The position numbers and the translations under genes are program-made. Of a DNA stretch of 64,000 nucleotides, positions 23,928 through 32,507 are shown in pieces; the first letter of the stretch is position 1; the number at the start of each line of letters is the position of its first letter. Source of the stretch: Streptomyces davaonensis JCM 4913 (GTDB taxonomy: Bacteria > Actinomycetota > Actinomycetes > Streptomycetales > Streptomycetaceae); contig NC_020545.1 of assembly GCF_000349325.1 (NCBI RefSeq), forward strand, positions 25,332 through 89,331, in the 5' to 3' direction. A model generated the notes under the pieces. That model was given only the letters and a program-made list of their open reading frames with translations. It made no database searches and was not told the DNA's origin.

Positions 23928-24514
23928 GGCGGCAGGGAGTTGTTTTGTATGGCCCGCCAGCCGCGGGCAAGGACACCGTCACCACGGCGCTCACCCAGCT
24001 GCGCCCGCAGTACGGCCAGTTTGCACGGCTCAAAGTCGGGTCGGGCAAGTCGACCGGCTACCGGATGGGCACAGCGGAGCAGCTGCGCGAGCTGGAAGCT
24101 GCGGACGGGGTCGTCTACGCGAACAGCCGCTACGGCAACACGTACGTGCTGGACCGGCCGGGGCTGGACGCGGCGTTCGCGGCCGGGGTGCCGGTGGTGC
24201 ACCTCGGGCAGGTCGACGGCATCCGGGCCCTGATCGACGGCTACCCGGCGGACTGGTCGCTGGTGCTGCTGTGGTGCCCGCGCCAGGCGACCGCAGAGCG
24301 GTCCGCGGGCCGGGGGGACAGCGACACCCTGGCGCGTGTTGCGGCCTGGGAGGCGACCCGCGAGGACATGGACTCGCATCCAGGCATGGTCTGGGACCTC
24401 ACGGTGGACACCACTACGACACCGCCGGAGGAAGCAGCTCGGCTCATCGACCGGCTGGTAGCCGGGAGCTCCAGAGCAGCGTCCGCTCCAGGCGATCAGA
24501 AGGGACATGCATGA
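23924..24514 (+). CDS. Guanylate-kinase-like P-loop protein, 196 aa
   Basis: Walker A GPPAAGKDT at residues 10-18 opens the protein. Downstream elements follow the order of guanylate kinases: basic segment with GYR, then ANSRYGNTYVLD (the YG-Y loop that binds the base), GVPVVHLGQVDGI (the ILD-Q strand), and the arginine lid CPRQATAERSAGRGD. About the size of GMP kinase (200 residues), but the usual GE..G.DY stretch is changed, so the phosphoryl acceptor may differ from GMP. Coupled on both sides by four-base overlaps. Confidence 0.75.
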   Translation: MRRQGVVLYGPPAAGKDTVTTALTQLRPQYGQFARLKVGSGKSTGYRMGTAEQLRELEAADGVVYANSRYGNTYVLDRPGLDAAFAAGVPVVHLGQVDGIRALIDGYPADWSLVLLWCPRQATAERSAGRGDSDTLARVAAWEATREDMDSHPGMVWDLTVDTTTTPPEEAARLIDRLVAGSSRAASAPGDQKGHA

Positions 24515-25065
24515 CCGAGCACGTGTACGTCATCGGCTCACCCGGCTCTCGCAATGTGAAGATCGGACGCAGCACAGCTCCCGAGAGGCGCCTCTGGACC
24601 ATCCAGGTGGGGTCTCCAGTGCGTCTTGCGCTGTTGGCCACGTTCGAGGGCGGGCAGGTTCTGGAAGAGGCGTTGCACTGCTACTTCAGCGCCTACCGGA
24701 AGCACGGTGAGTGGTTCGAGCTGGGTACCGACCCGGTAGAAGAAGTACACGCAGCAGTGGCTCTTGGTGTCGGTCGCCTCCGTTCCAGCCGCCCTGCCGC
24801 CTCCTTCACAGCGCATTTCGGCGGCGCGCGCTGGGACGATCGGTTCCCTCGGCGCATCACCACTGTTCTCGCGGCGCACGGGATCACCCTGGATTCGCCT
24901 GGCTCCAGCGAGGACGTGCTCCATCAGTGCAAAGCCAGTAGCGGCTGTGTCGATTGCCGCACCGGGCGTTCCGTCTACCTAGCCGACCCCGACTTCGTCG
25001 TGCATGCGACGAGCTGGGAAGGTCGCCTCTGGGCTGAGCGTTTCCCGGAGGTACAGACGGCATGA
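24511..25065 (+). CDS. GIY-YIG/MUG113-type nuclease domain protein, 184 aa
   Basis: ATG overlaps the previous stop (ATGA). The N-terminal 85 residues match the T5orf172/MUG113 branch of GIY-YIG nucleases: HVYVIGSPGSRNVKIGRSTA (the GIY half), PERRLWTIQVGSPVRLAL, then EEALHCYFSAYRKHGEWFEL with the catalytic-type E and final WFEL. The remaining 95 residues contain CKASSGCVDC, a possible zinc site. Such domains cut DNA or bind nucleic acid in phages and mobile elements. The first codons replace the Y-Y pair by VYVIG, which is within family variation. Confidence 0.8.
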   Translation: MTEHVYVIGSPGSRNVKIGRSTAPERRLWTIQVGSPVRLALLATFEGGQVLEEALHCYFSAYRKHGEWFELGTDPVEEVHAAVALGVGRLRSSRPAASFTAHFGGARWDDRFPRRITTVLAAHGITLDSPGSSEDVLHQCKASSGCVDCRTGRSVYLADPDFVVHATSWEGRLWAERFPEVQTA

Positions 25066-25072
25066 GCGCGTG

Positions 25073-25912
25073 CTACGGGCGGGCGAGTTGGTCCAGGGCG
25101 TCGGTGAGCGTGAGCTCGCTGTCGTCCTTGGCGTCGTTCCACCGGGCCAGCGTGGACGCGGCCGCGCGCAGCATCTCCGGCGGAAGGCCGGCGGCCGCGA
25201 GGGTGTCGGCGGCTTCCTCCAGCTCCGGGCCCCAGCGCCAGGCTCGCGCGGCGGTCTTGGCAATGTACTGCGGCTCGGAGAGGTACGAGTCGGCGCGCCG
25301 GGAAGCGACCTCGATGAGCTCCTGGTCGACGCCGTGCTCGCGCGCCATCCCGACCGCGAGCGCCACCAGCACCCGCGACGTCTTCTGGAAGCTGGCGTAC
25401 GCCAGCTTCAGCGCCGATGCCTTCCCGATTCCCGTGCCTAGTACTGCCGTGCGGACGGCAGTACCTGTGAACAGCGTCTCGATGCGAGCGGTCGCGTTAC
25501 CCGGGCCGGACAGGTACAAGGTTGGCGCCTTGCCACCGACCGGCGGGGAGCCGACGACGCCGCCGTCCACGACGGTCGCGTCCGGTGCGAGCAGCGCGGC
25601 GATCCGCTGCGCCCGCGCAGGGTTGATGGCGTTCGCGTCCACATACACCCCGGTAAAGCGGTGCCTGGCGACGTCGTGGGCCAGGTCCTCGGCGGCGGCT
25701 GGCGGGCAGAGGCTGATGACGATGTCGCTGCGGTCCAGCAACTCCGCCAGCGTGGCCACGCGCGTCAGGCCGAACTGCGCGGCACGCTCCGCGGACGCAG
25801 TGCTACGCCCGGCTTCGCACCACAGGACCTCGGCCGCGTTGGCCGAGGCGCAGGCAGCGACGGCGGCACCCATGGTGCCCGGGTGCAGGATGCCGACGGT
25901 CGGCTGGTCCAC
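25073..25912 (-). CDS. NAD(P)-dependent 6-phosphogluconate-dehydrogenase-like oxidoreductase
   Basis: A 279-residue protein. The Rossmann start GILHPGTMGAAVAACA has GxxGxMG with the first glycine replaced (HPGTMG), as in the beta-hydroxyacid dehydrogenase group. DIVISLCPP, VYVDANAINPARAQRIAALL and VVDGGVVGSPPVGG follow the expected order, and a helical C-terminal domain of DUF1932 type with GIGKASALKLAYASFQK carries the catalytic lysine. It should reduce or oxidise a small hydroxyacid with NAD(P). Converges on the MUG113 gene; eight bases separate the stops. The substrate cannot be told from sequence. Confidence 0.85.
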   Translation of the reverse strand: MDQPTVGILHPGTMGAAVAACASANAAEVLWCEAGRSTASAERAAQFGLTRVATLAELLDRSDIVISLCPPAAAEDLAHDVARHRFTGVYVDANAINPARAQRIAALLAPDATVVDGGVVGSPPVGGKAPTLYLSGPGNATARIETLFTGTAVRTAVLGTGIGKASALKLAYASFQKTSRVLVALAVGMAREHGVDQELIEVASRRADSYLSEPQYIAKTAARAWRWGPELEEAADTLAAAGLPPEMLRAAASTLARWNDAKDDSELTLTDALDQLARP

Positions 25913-25916
25913 GGTG

Positions 25917-26564
25917 CTACTCCGTCTCGTTGATCAGGATGGCGATGGCGTCGGTGACGTCGTCGACGATGTGGTGCGCGGTGGGAGGGCCGTCAGGCCA
26001 GGGTCGGCCGCGCAGCCAGATGGTGTGCAGTCCGGCTTGGTGGCCGCCGCCGATGTCCCCGGCCGGGTTGTCGCCGACCATCCAGCCGCCGTCCGTGAGG
26101 CTGGCGCCGCAACGGGAGGCCACGAGTTCGAAGAGGGCAAGGTCCGGTTTGCGGATCTCCAGGTCGCCCGATACGGCGACGCCGTCGACCAGGTCGGCGA
26201 GGCCGGTCGCGGCGAGTTTGGCGCGCTGGATGTCGGAGGCGCCGTTGGTGGCGATGCCGATCGTCCATGCTGCGGCCCGGAGTTCGGCCAGTCCCTCGAG
26301 GACTTCGGGGCGGCACGTGACGGCGGCCGCCATCATGCCGACGTACTCCTGCCACAGATCCGCAGCGGGCTCGGTCAAGTTGAAGACGGCGCGCAGCTGG
26401 GCGAAGTCGCTGGCATTCGCCCGTTCGGCGAGCTGGGTGCGAAGCCATTGTTCGACCGGGAGGCCGAAGCCGTGGGCTCGGCACAGGTCGGTCACGGCGT
26501 TGCCGAGGGCGGCCTGCCGGTCGACCAGCGTGCCGTCCAGATCGAAGAGGGCGAGTCGCTGCAC
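25917..26564 (-). CDS. HAD-family hydrolase, 215 aa
   Basis: All four HAD motifs are visible: DLDGTLVDR (residues 8-16, nucleophile Asp), ATNGAS (motif II), K in EIRKPDLALFELVASRC (motif III) and WMVGDNPAGDIGGGHQAG (motif IV). The cap is helical, inserted after motif I (subclass I). It should remove phosphate from a small phosphoester. Four bases downstream of its stop begins the oxidoreductase, so the two form an operon. With the kinases on the other strand they make a phosphate-transfer/redox module of unknown substrate. Confidence 0.9.
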   Translation of the reverse strand: MQRLALFDLDGTLVDRQAALGNAVTDLCRAHGFGLPVEQWLRTQLAERANASDFAQLRAVFNLTEPAADLWQEYVGMMAAAVTCRPEVLEGLAELRAAAWTIGIATNGASDIQRAKLAATGLADLVDGVAVSGDLEIRKPDLALFELVASRCGASLTDGGWMVGDNPAGDIGGGHQAGLHTIWLRGRPWPDGPPTAHHIVDDVTDAIAILINETE

Positions 26565-26922
26565 GTCAGCGAGCCTATCGGCGGTGCCGCGTGGTCTGGT
26601 TCAGCGCCCATTCTCCGGACGGCTGGGGGCTGCTGCGGCCCGTGGGGCGGGCGCCGCATGCAGGTTGTATCCCGCGTGGCGGTATTCGCGGGGGTGTCCG
26701 GGCAAATCTTCTTGGCTTGCGGGCTGATCCTTGTTCGGATCAGGAGCACTGGCCCCGTGAGTGGTGCAGTTGGTCCTGGTGAGGGGCGAATTCAGCAGGG
26801 AGGTATCAGGTCGTGACGGGACGTCAGTGGCCGTGTCGCTTTGCGACACGTGTGCCCCAGGACGGCGCGGGGTTCGGCGGGAGCGATACAGTGGCCCCCA
26901 GCGTTGATCAAAAAGAGTGGCC

Positions 26923-27388
26923 CCGTCGACCGGCCTTGAGCAAGCCGGGAGGGGCCACGTGGCCGACGGACCTTGTAGCAGGGGTCCGAAGGCCTGCCGA
27001 GCACCCTTTTCGCGAGAAGGAAGGTGCCGACGTGATCAGGGTACCCGTACCCGTCACCCGACACACCGCACCCCGCCGTGGGCCCAGCAACCGTGGCCGT
27101 TGCTGGTCCTTCGACGGGGTGTTCGTGCTGTCCGCGCGCACCCCGGTTCGCCCCTCTGGTGAGGGGGTCGGGATGACGTAGGTCTCTGGGGGCGGCGCCT
27201 GCTGTGCAGGACTTCTGACCGCCCCGGGCCTGGCTCCCGGTGATTGCCCGTCACCAGTTCCAGCGCCCATCTGCTCTCCGTGAGGTTTGCCCGCCTCGTG
27301 GAGGAGCTGCCCGCCCCGGTTGCCGCCGGCTGCGAGCGGTTCGAAATCGGTTCTCCACAGAACCCGAAGCGCCCCGAGGGGGCTTCGT
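26923..27388. repeat. Cluster of stem-loops
   Basis: Successive stems: GTGGCCCC/GGGGCCAC around an inner CTTG/CAAG stem (26923-26957); GCACC/GGTGC with CTT/AAG (about 27001-27032); CCAGCAAC/GTTGCTGG (27084-27106); GGGGCGG/CCGCCCC enclosing CCTGC/GCAGG (27189-27225); GAAGC-CCCC/GGGG-GCTTC (about 27367-27388). Confidence 0.55.
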
Positions 27389-27743
27389 TGTACCTGCTTC
27401 ATAGAAGGAGGACGTCGTCATTCTGCACGACGCTTTGGTCTTTGGCCAGCCCAGCTATGCCCGTTTCATGCCGGTTAGTCGGTGTGTGATGTCGCGCATT
27501 GAGGCATTTAGCAGCCCGATTCGCCCCCTATGTCCCGCTATTGGCGCTGCTCCGCACCCGCACGGCGGGGCCCCGGCGACGTACCCCGGCCGCCGTCAGG
27601 CAGCCGGTACGAACGACGACATCCACGGCCGCGGGACCCTGGGTCGGAGGCGCGCCGTCCCGGATGGCGGGAGCCATTTCAAGAGTCTTGCTCGCCGGGC
27701 GGGAGCGCTGGGGCTGCTCGGGGTTGGACCCGCTCTGTCCACA
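27351..27743. promoter_or_regulatory. Two near-consensus DnaA boxes
   Basis: TTCTCCACA at 27351 and CTGTCCACA at 27735 each differ from the Streptomyces box TTGTCCACA at one position. They lie upstream of the initiator-like gene. Two hits in 1.2 kb are weak evidence alone. Confidence 0.3.
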
Positions 27744-27802
27744 GGTGATCTGGCCCAGGGTCGTCTGATGGGTCATGCTGCGCGTTCTTTTCGGGTGGGC
27801 CA

Positions 27803-29560
27803 GTGAGCGCGGACGCGGCGTCGATCGCTGCCGTGGACAAGAGGGCGCCGGTTCGGCGGCAGCAGGTGCGGGTGCCGATGCGTCTGGTGTCGTCGGCGGC
27901 GTACTCCGATGTCGCGTTGTCGGTGTACGTGAAGGTGAAGGCGCTCGGGCTGCGTCCGGAGGGGTGCCAGGCGAAGTCGTCGACGATCGCCTCGTATCTG
28001 GGGATGTCGCCGGCGTCGGTGGAGCGCGGGATGACGCAGCTGCGCCGTCCGGGGCCGGACGGTGTGGTGGAGCTGGTCTCGGATCGTCGGACGCTGCCGG
28101 GCGGCACGGGCACGTCGGCGTTGCGGACGGTGCGAACGATGACCCGTAGGGAGGCGTTCGTGTGGCTGCCGGTGGCGGCCGCGGAAGACCTCACGCCCCG
28201 GCAGCTGCGCGCGTACGCGCTGATCGCCTTCGCGCAGGCGCGGGGGATCGCGCTGACGGAGGCGGAGCTGGCGGCCGGCCTGCGGCACCACTCAGGCCGG
28301 AAGGCAGGTCAACCGATCTCGGTGACGGCGGCGTCGGCGGTCGTGGACGAGGTGGAGGCGACGCGCTGGATGACGGTGCAGCGGCGTGCGGGGGCGCAGG
28401 GGCGTCACCAGTACATCGCGCACGACATCGCTCCCGAGGCCCGTCCGGACGGTGGCTGCGTGGCAATCGCCGTGGATGCTGAGGCGGCTGGGACCAGTGG
28501 TTCGCAGGAGTGGGCTAGTTCCCAAGTTGGTGAGGGATCCGGTTCGCCGGTTGGTGAGGGATCCCTCGCGAATAAGGAATCACCTAGGACTGACTCACCG
28601 AATGACGAGCGCGCGTTCCTCTCACCCGCCGTAGGCGAGGTACCGGTAGTTGAGGGCGCCAGGGCTGTGGAAAACCCGGCTTACGCTGCTGCGCGTACGG
28701 AAGCCGACGCTGGTCTCGCGCTTCGCGCGGGTGGAAACAACCAGCCCTCCCCCTCGAAGCCGGAAACCGAAAAGCGCAGCAGCAGGGGCGGGGGGTCCCC
28801 GCGGGCGTCGTACGACGGACCGCAGTTGGCCATGCGCCCGCACATCTACGCCGTGCTGGAGCCGGTGCACCTGCTGCTGGAGCGTGTGCACAGCGACTTC
28901 GTCGTCCGGCAGATCGCTCGTGAGGTGGGCCGCCAGCTGCGCGAGGGCACCGACGCCGACCGCCTGCACCACCGGCTGACCGCCCGGTTCGCCAAGGTGA
29001 TGCTCTCGAAGATCCGGGACCCGGGCCGGTGGCTGCTCGGGGTGGCCCTGCCGCGCTGGGGCTGCGGCTACCAGGACTGCGAGGCCGGTGTTCTGTGGTC
29101 GACCGGCAAGGACTGCGAGGTGTGCGCCGAGATCGTCCAGGACAAGGCTGCTGCCCGGAGGCGCGCCCAGCGTATCGAGCAGGGCCTGTGCCTCGAGCAC
29201 GGCACCCGTCCCGGCTCGGCCGGACGCTGCGCCGACTGCGTGCTGGACGACGCGATGCGCAACCCTGCACCGGTCCCGGCGCCACGCGAGCCGGAGGGTC
29301 CGCCGCGCGGTTCCTGCGGGGACTGCGGCGCCCGGATCATCGTGGTCGGCCGAGCCCTCGAGGACGGCCTGTGCAAGCTCTGCCGCGAGGAGGCCGCTGC
29401 GCTGGGCGCCGCCGTCGTGGCCACGCCCGCCGCCGCACCGGCCGGGCAAGAGACCTGCTCGGACCGGGACGGGACCGCGCCGTGCGGCCGCAAGGCCCTG
29501 CCGTCCCGGAGCGTCTGCGGTGTCCACCGCGTCCAGGAACTGGCCGGGGAGGTGGCGTGA
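27803..29560 (+). CDS. HTH replication-initiator-like protein with zinc motifs, 585 aa
   Basis: Residues about 20-75 contain VPMRLVSSAAYSDVALSVYV and an HTH (SSTIASYLGMSPASVERGMT), the arrangement of DnaD/RepA-like winged helices of plasmid initiators. A second HTH-like segment lies around ITEAELAAGLRHHSGR. A long Ser/Glu-rich linker follows. From residue 350 come helices (LEPVHLLLERVHSDFVVRQI) and then three cysteine clusters (CGYQDCEAGVLWSTGKDCEV; CADCV; CGDCGAR...CKLC). Proteins with this order are widespread on Streptomyces linear plasmids. The next gene, DciA, overlaps it, supporting a replication role. I infer initiator or helicase-recruitment function. Confidence 0.7.
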   Translation: MSADAASIAAVDKRAPVRRQQVRVPMRLVSSAAYSDVALSVYVKVKALGLRPEGCQAKSSTIASYLGMSPASVERGMTQLRRPGPDGVVELVSDRRTLPGGTGTSALRTVRTMTRREAFVWLPVAAAEDLTPRQLRAYALIAFAQARGIALTEAELAAGLRHHSGRKAGQPISVTAASAVVDEVEATRWMTVQRRAGAQGRHQYIAHDIAPEARPDGGCVAIAVDAEAAGTSGSQEWASSQVGEGSGSPVGEGSLANKESPRTDSPNDERAFLSPAVGEVPVVEGARAVENPAYAAARTEADAGLALRAGGNNQPSPSKPETEKRSSRGGGSPRASYDGPQLAMRPHIYAVLEPVHLLLERVHSDFVVRQIAREVGRQLREGTDADRLHHRLTARFAKVMLSKIRDPGRWLLGVALPRWGCGYQDCEAGVLWSTGKDCEVCAEIVQDKAAARRRAQRIEQGLCLEHGTRPGSAGRCADCVLDDAMRNPAPVPAPREPEGPPRGSCGDCGARIIVVGRALEDGLCKLCREEAAALGAAVVATPAAAPAGQETCSDRDGTAPCGRKALPSRSVCGVHRVQELAGEVA

Positions 29561-30390
29561 TGACCGAGAACCCACAGCTCAGTGGCATCGACCTGGCCCG
29601 GGTCGCCCTGCGCGCTGCCAAGGCGGCGGCACAGAAGAACGGCGGCGGCCGCACGGTGCAGTCGAAGCCGCGTACGACTCGGGTGGTCCGGCGCGGTGGG
29701 CGAGAGCCGATGGGGCTCGGTGCCGCGATCGTTGCGCTGGTGACCGAGCGGGCCTGGGAGCTCCCGGCCGCCGGTGCGACGCTGCGGGAGCGGTGGGCGG
29801 CCATCGCCCCCGAGCTCGCCGGGCACGTCGCGGCCGTCGGGTATGACGCCGACTCGGGCCGGCTCACCGTGTGCCCGGAGTCGGCGGCCTGGGCGACGAA
29901 ACTGCGCCTGGAGCAGGCCCGGGTCATGGAGGCAGTCAATGAGTCGGCCGGCCGCACCGTGGTGCGCGCCCTGCGGATCCTCGCGCCTGGCTCGGTGTCC
30001 GCGCCTGACCTGGACGATGCCGCCCTGCAGCCAGCGACCGCGCCGCTGGTGCCAACGAAGACCAGAGAGAACGCGTGTGAGGGCTACCGTCGCGCGCTCG
30101 CCGCGCACCAGTCCGCCGCGCACCCGAGCCGGGGCGACCCGTACATCGCGGAAGCGGTGGAGCGGCAGACGAAGGCGATGCACGAGTTCCGCGCCCGTGC
30201 GTTCCCCGAGCCGGAGTCAGCACCGGACGGTGAGCCGGCCCAGATCGCGGCGGCCCGTGTTCAGCGCCGCCGTGAGTCCGAGGCCACCCGTGCCCTGGCG
30301 CTGCGCCGGGCCCGGGCGGAACGTGCCGCCCGACAGGATGGCACGCCGGCCGCTGCTGCCGAGCCTGCCCCGATGCGTACAACGGCGTGA
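29560..30390 (+). CDS. DciA-like (DUF721) helicase-loader protein, 276 aa
   Basis: ATG overlaps the upstream stop (GATGA). The DUF721 core lies at about residues 55-150: ALVTERAWELPAAGATLRER, WAAIAPELAGHVAAVGYDAD, SGRLTVCPESAAWATKLRLE and VRALRILAPG. DciA is the ancestral loader of the DnaB helicase in bacteria without DnaC. Chromosomal DciA in actinobacteria lies near gyrB; this copy follows a plasmid initiator, suggesting the element supplies its own loader. The C-terminal part has a highly charged tail (ARVQRRRESEATRALALRRA), a remnant of which recurs at 32209-32322. Confidence 0.8.
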   Translation: MTENPQLSGIDLARVALRAAKAAAQKNGGGRTVQSKPRTTRVVRRGGREPMGLGAAIVALVTERAWELPAAGATLRERWAAIAPELAGHVAAVGYDADSGRLTVCPESAAWATKLRLEQARVMEAVNESAGRTVVRALRILAPGSVSAPDLDDAALQPATAPLVPTKTRENACEGYRRALAAHQSAAHPSRGDPYIAEAVERQTKAMHEFRARAFPEPESAPDGEPAQIAAARVQRRRESEATRALALRRARAERAARQDGTPAAAAEPAPMRTTA

Positions 30391-30459
30391 GCACGGTGAT
30401 GCTCTGTCAGGTCAACAGCATGGGTGGCACGATGAGTTGGGACGAAGGGCGGGGGTTTC

Positions 30460-32172
30460 GTGCGGGGTGACAGGCGGCAGATCCAGACGGCGGTCTTGGG
30501 CGGCGCGGACTCGGAGGAACCGCTGATACTGCCGCTGGAGGCGATCGAGCTGGACGCCTTCCGCCGCCGGCACGAGTACGACACGTTCTGGTGCGGGCTG
30601 CTGCTCGGAGGCTGTGGCATGCAGCTGACCACCAAGCTGTACACCGACCGGGTCTGTCACTTCGCCCACCACCCGGGCCCCGACGGCCACCCATATCTGT
30701 GCGGCCGCCGTGCCCGCGGGGTCAGCAGCGCCGACCACCTGTACGTGAAGTCGGCTGCCGCCGCCTGGCTCCGCAGCCGGGGCGCGGAGGCCGACGTCGA
30801 GTTCGTCCAGCCGGACGGGGCGCCGATCGGCTCGGTCGTGGACATCCAGATCCCCCGCGGTGGACTGCGCGTGCACTTGGACCAGGCGGTGCCACCCGCG
30901 TGGGACCAGGACGGCCGTGAGCCGGTGCTCGGGGTGTCGGTGCCGGTGGATCGGGACACGCTGATCGACCGCTGGTACGTCCACCGCATCCGGCTGGACA
31001 GCGACGGCACCACCCGCACGGTCCGCATCGGCACCGAGGCGTTCGCCCGGGAAACCGAGTGGTTCGCGCTGGACGACTGCGAGATGACGGAGCGCGGTCT
31101 GTTGACGCCGGCGGTGGAGCAGATAGTGCGCTCCCGCAGCACACGCCCCGTCACCCAGTGGGGCGTGGCCAAGACAAGGAAGGCCCCGGACGCCCGCGCG
31201 CGAGCACAGGTGCTGCTGCGCAAGCTGGCCGACGCCATGAGGGTGGAATCCGTCCTCACGGTCACCCAGGTGCGCCGCGACATCGCCGATCTGACCGGCG
31301 TTCAGGGAGAGCTCCAGGACCAGTTGGCGGCCGCCGCCGCGGACGCGGAACGCTGGCTGGAGGACCAGACCCAGGTGAGGCACGCGCTCTTCTCCCGCCT
31401 GGAGGACGCCCTCGCTGCGAGGGACACCGTGCAGGTCCGCCGCCTGCTGGCGCGCGTCAACGCGACCGCAAGCCACGACCGCACCGCCAACGAGATCACC
31501 CTTGTCGACGTGGCGGCCGGGTACCTCGCGGAGCAACAGCACGCCTACGCGGAGCAGTTGCAGGCCAGGGCGGCGGCCAGGCTGGCCGAACAGCAGGACG
31601 CCCGGGCGCGGCGGGCAGCCGACCGGGTGCGGACGCTGCTGGCGACGCTGCACCGCCGCGGGGACACCGGGTCCCCGAAGGTGATGCGCAAACTGGTGCG
31701 AGAGCTCCTGCACGCAGCATCCGATGCTGGCGACCGCGTCGACGCTGATCAGCAGGAGCAGATCGACGTCTGGAAGACGCGCGCTGGCATCGGCTGGCCG
31801 CTGGCGCAGGCCGCCCGCCCCGCCCCTGCACTGGGGGTGCCGCAGGCGGTGCGGCACCAGCAGGTGGCCCGCCGGTACTGGATCAAGAAGAATTGCCCGC
31901 GCTGCGGAGCCGTGGTGGGCAAGAACTGTGTCACCAACGCCCGGACCGGTACAGGCGCCGTGTCGAAGAGCCCCCACTACGAGCGGATCGAGCCCATCCT
32001 GGCGGACCGCCAGGCCAAAGCGGACCGACGCTGGCGGGCACCAGGGGCGTACGACATCGCCTGCCCCGACTGCGGAAAACCGCCCGGCGCACGCTGCACC
32101 TCACCGAGCGGCGGCGTACACCGATCGAGGGCCGAACGGGCGCAGAGGCAAGCCGGTGAGGAGTCGGCATGA
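30460..32172 (+). CDS. CoiA-like N-terminal domain plus C-terminal zinc fingers, 570 aa
   Basis: GTG start behind GGCGGGGG. The N-terminal 140 residues resemble the front of CoiA-type competence proteins: zinc-type CGLLLGGCG, then RVCHFAHHPGPDGHPYLCGR with the CHFAH box, and a nuclease-like core (EADVEFVQPDGAPIGSVVDI). The middle is a long coiled coil (about residues 240-400). The C-terminus has two zinc fingers, CPRCGAVVGKNC and CPDCGKPPGARC, the form found in many phage and plasmid proteins of actinobacteria. A nuclease or DNA-handling role is likely. It follows the DciA gene by 69 bases in the same direction. Confidence 0.7.
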   Translation: MRGDRRQIQTAVLGGADSEEPLILPLEAIELDAFRRRHEYDTFWCGLLLGGCGMQLTTKLYTDRVCHFAHHPGPDGHPYLCGRRARGVSSADHLYVKSAAAAWLRSRGAEADVEFVQPDGAPIGSVVDIQIPRGGLRVHLDQAVPPAWDQDGREPVLGVSVPVDRDTLIDRWYVHRIRLDSDGTTRTVRIGTEAFARETEWFALDDCEMTERGLLTPAVEQIVRSRSTRPVTQWGVAKTRKAPDARARAQVLLRKLADAMRVESVLTVTQVRRDIADLTGVQGELQDQLAAAAADAERWLEDQTQVRHALFSRLEDALAARDTVQVRRLLARVNATASHDRTANEITLVDVAAGYLAEQQHAYAEQLQARAAARLAEQQDARARRAADRVRTLLATLHRRGDTGSPKVMRKLVRELLHAASDAGDRVDADQQEQIDVWKTRAGIGWPLAQAARPAPALGVPQAVRHQQVARRYWIKKNCPRCGAVVGKNCVTNARTGTGAVSKSPHYERIEPILADRQAKADRRWRAPGAYDIACPDCGKPPGARCTSPSGGVHRSRAERAQRQAGEESA

Positions 32173-32208
32173 GCCACGGTGAGGACGCACAGGTCACTAG
32201 TGTCCTCG

Positions 32209-32322
32209 GATGACCAGCCGGCCCCGATCGAGACGGCCCGCGTCCAGCGTCGCCGTAAAGCCGAGGTCACCCGCGCCCTCGTGATGCGGCGGGCGCGTGC
32301 CGAGCGAGCGGCCCGGCAGGAC
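32209..32322 (+). pseudogene. Fragment of a second DciA-like C-terminus
   Basis: Translation gives DDQPAPIETARVQRRRKAEV then TRALVMRRARAERAARQD, nearly the same as the tail of the DciA-like protein (DGEPAQIAAARVQRRRESEA ..., about 30228-30345). No start, core domain or ribosome site accompanies it. It is best explained as the remnant of a duplicated dciA gene. Confidence 0.7.
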
Positions 32323-32507
32323 AGGCCTGTGGCGGGACAACTCGACAACACCCCTTCATGGGACGCTATCCAAGTCACAAGGCTCCAGGTCAGAAGCCGT
32401 GTTGAGCCCGGCGTAGCAAGGCGAGTAGTACTTCAGTGCAGGTCGTGGGCATCGAATGCTGTGCGGAGACGTTCGAATCGGCCTCCGGAGCGGTGCGTCG
32501 GTCTGGG

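Larger units (their letters stand above)
26565..27802. other. Non-coding 1.2 kb region upstream of the initiator gene
   Basis: I find no convincing gene. Codon bias is weak in every frame and no ribosome sites are well placed. The stretch is rich in hairpins (see 26923-27388) and has two near-matches to the Streptomyces DnaA box TTGTCCACA (TTCTCCACA at 27351 and CTGTCCACA at 27735). It could hold an origin, a structured leader or an incompatibility RNA for the replication genes on its right. Confidence 0.5.

Noticed and set aside
27336..27350. GGTTCGAAATC resembling a tRNA T-loop, possible att site
   Set aside because: The flanking bases do not pair as a T-stem, no acceptor or anticodon arm can be drawn, and there is no integrase in the window.
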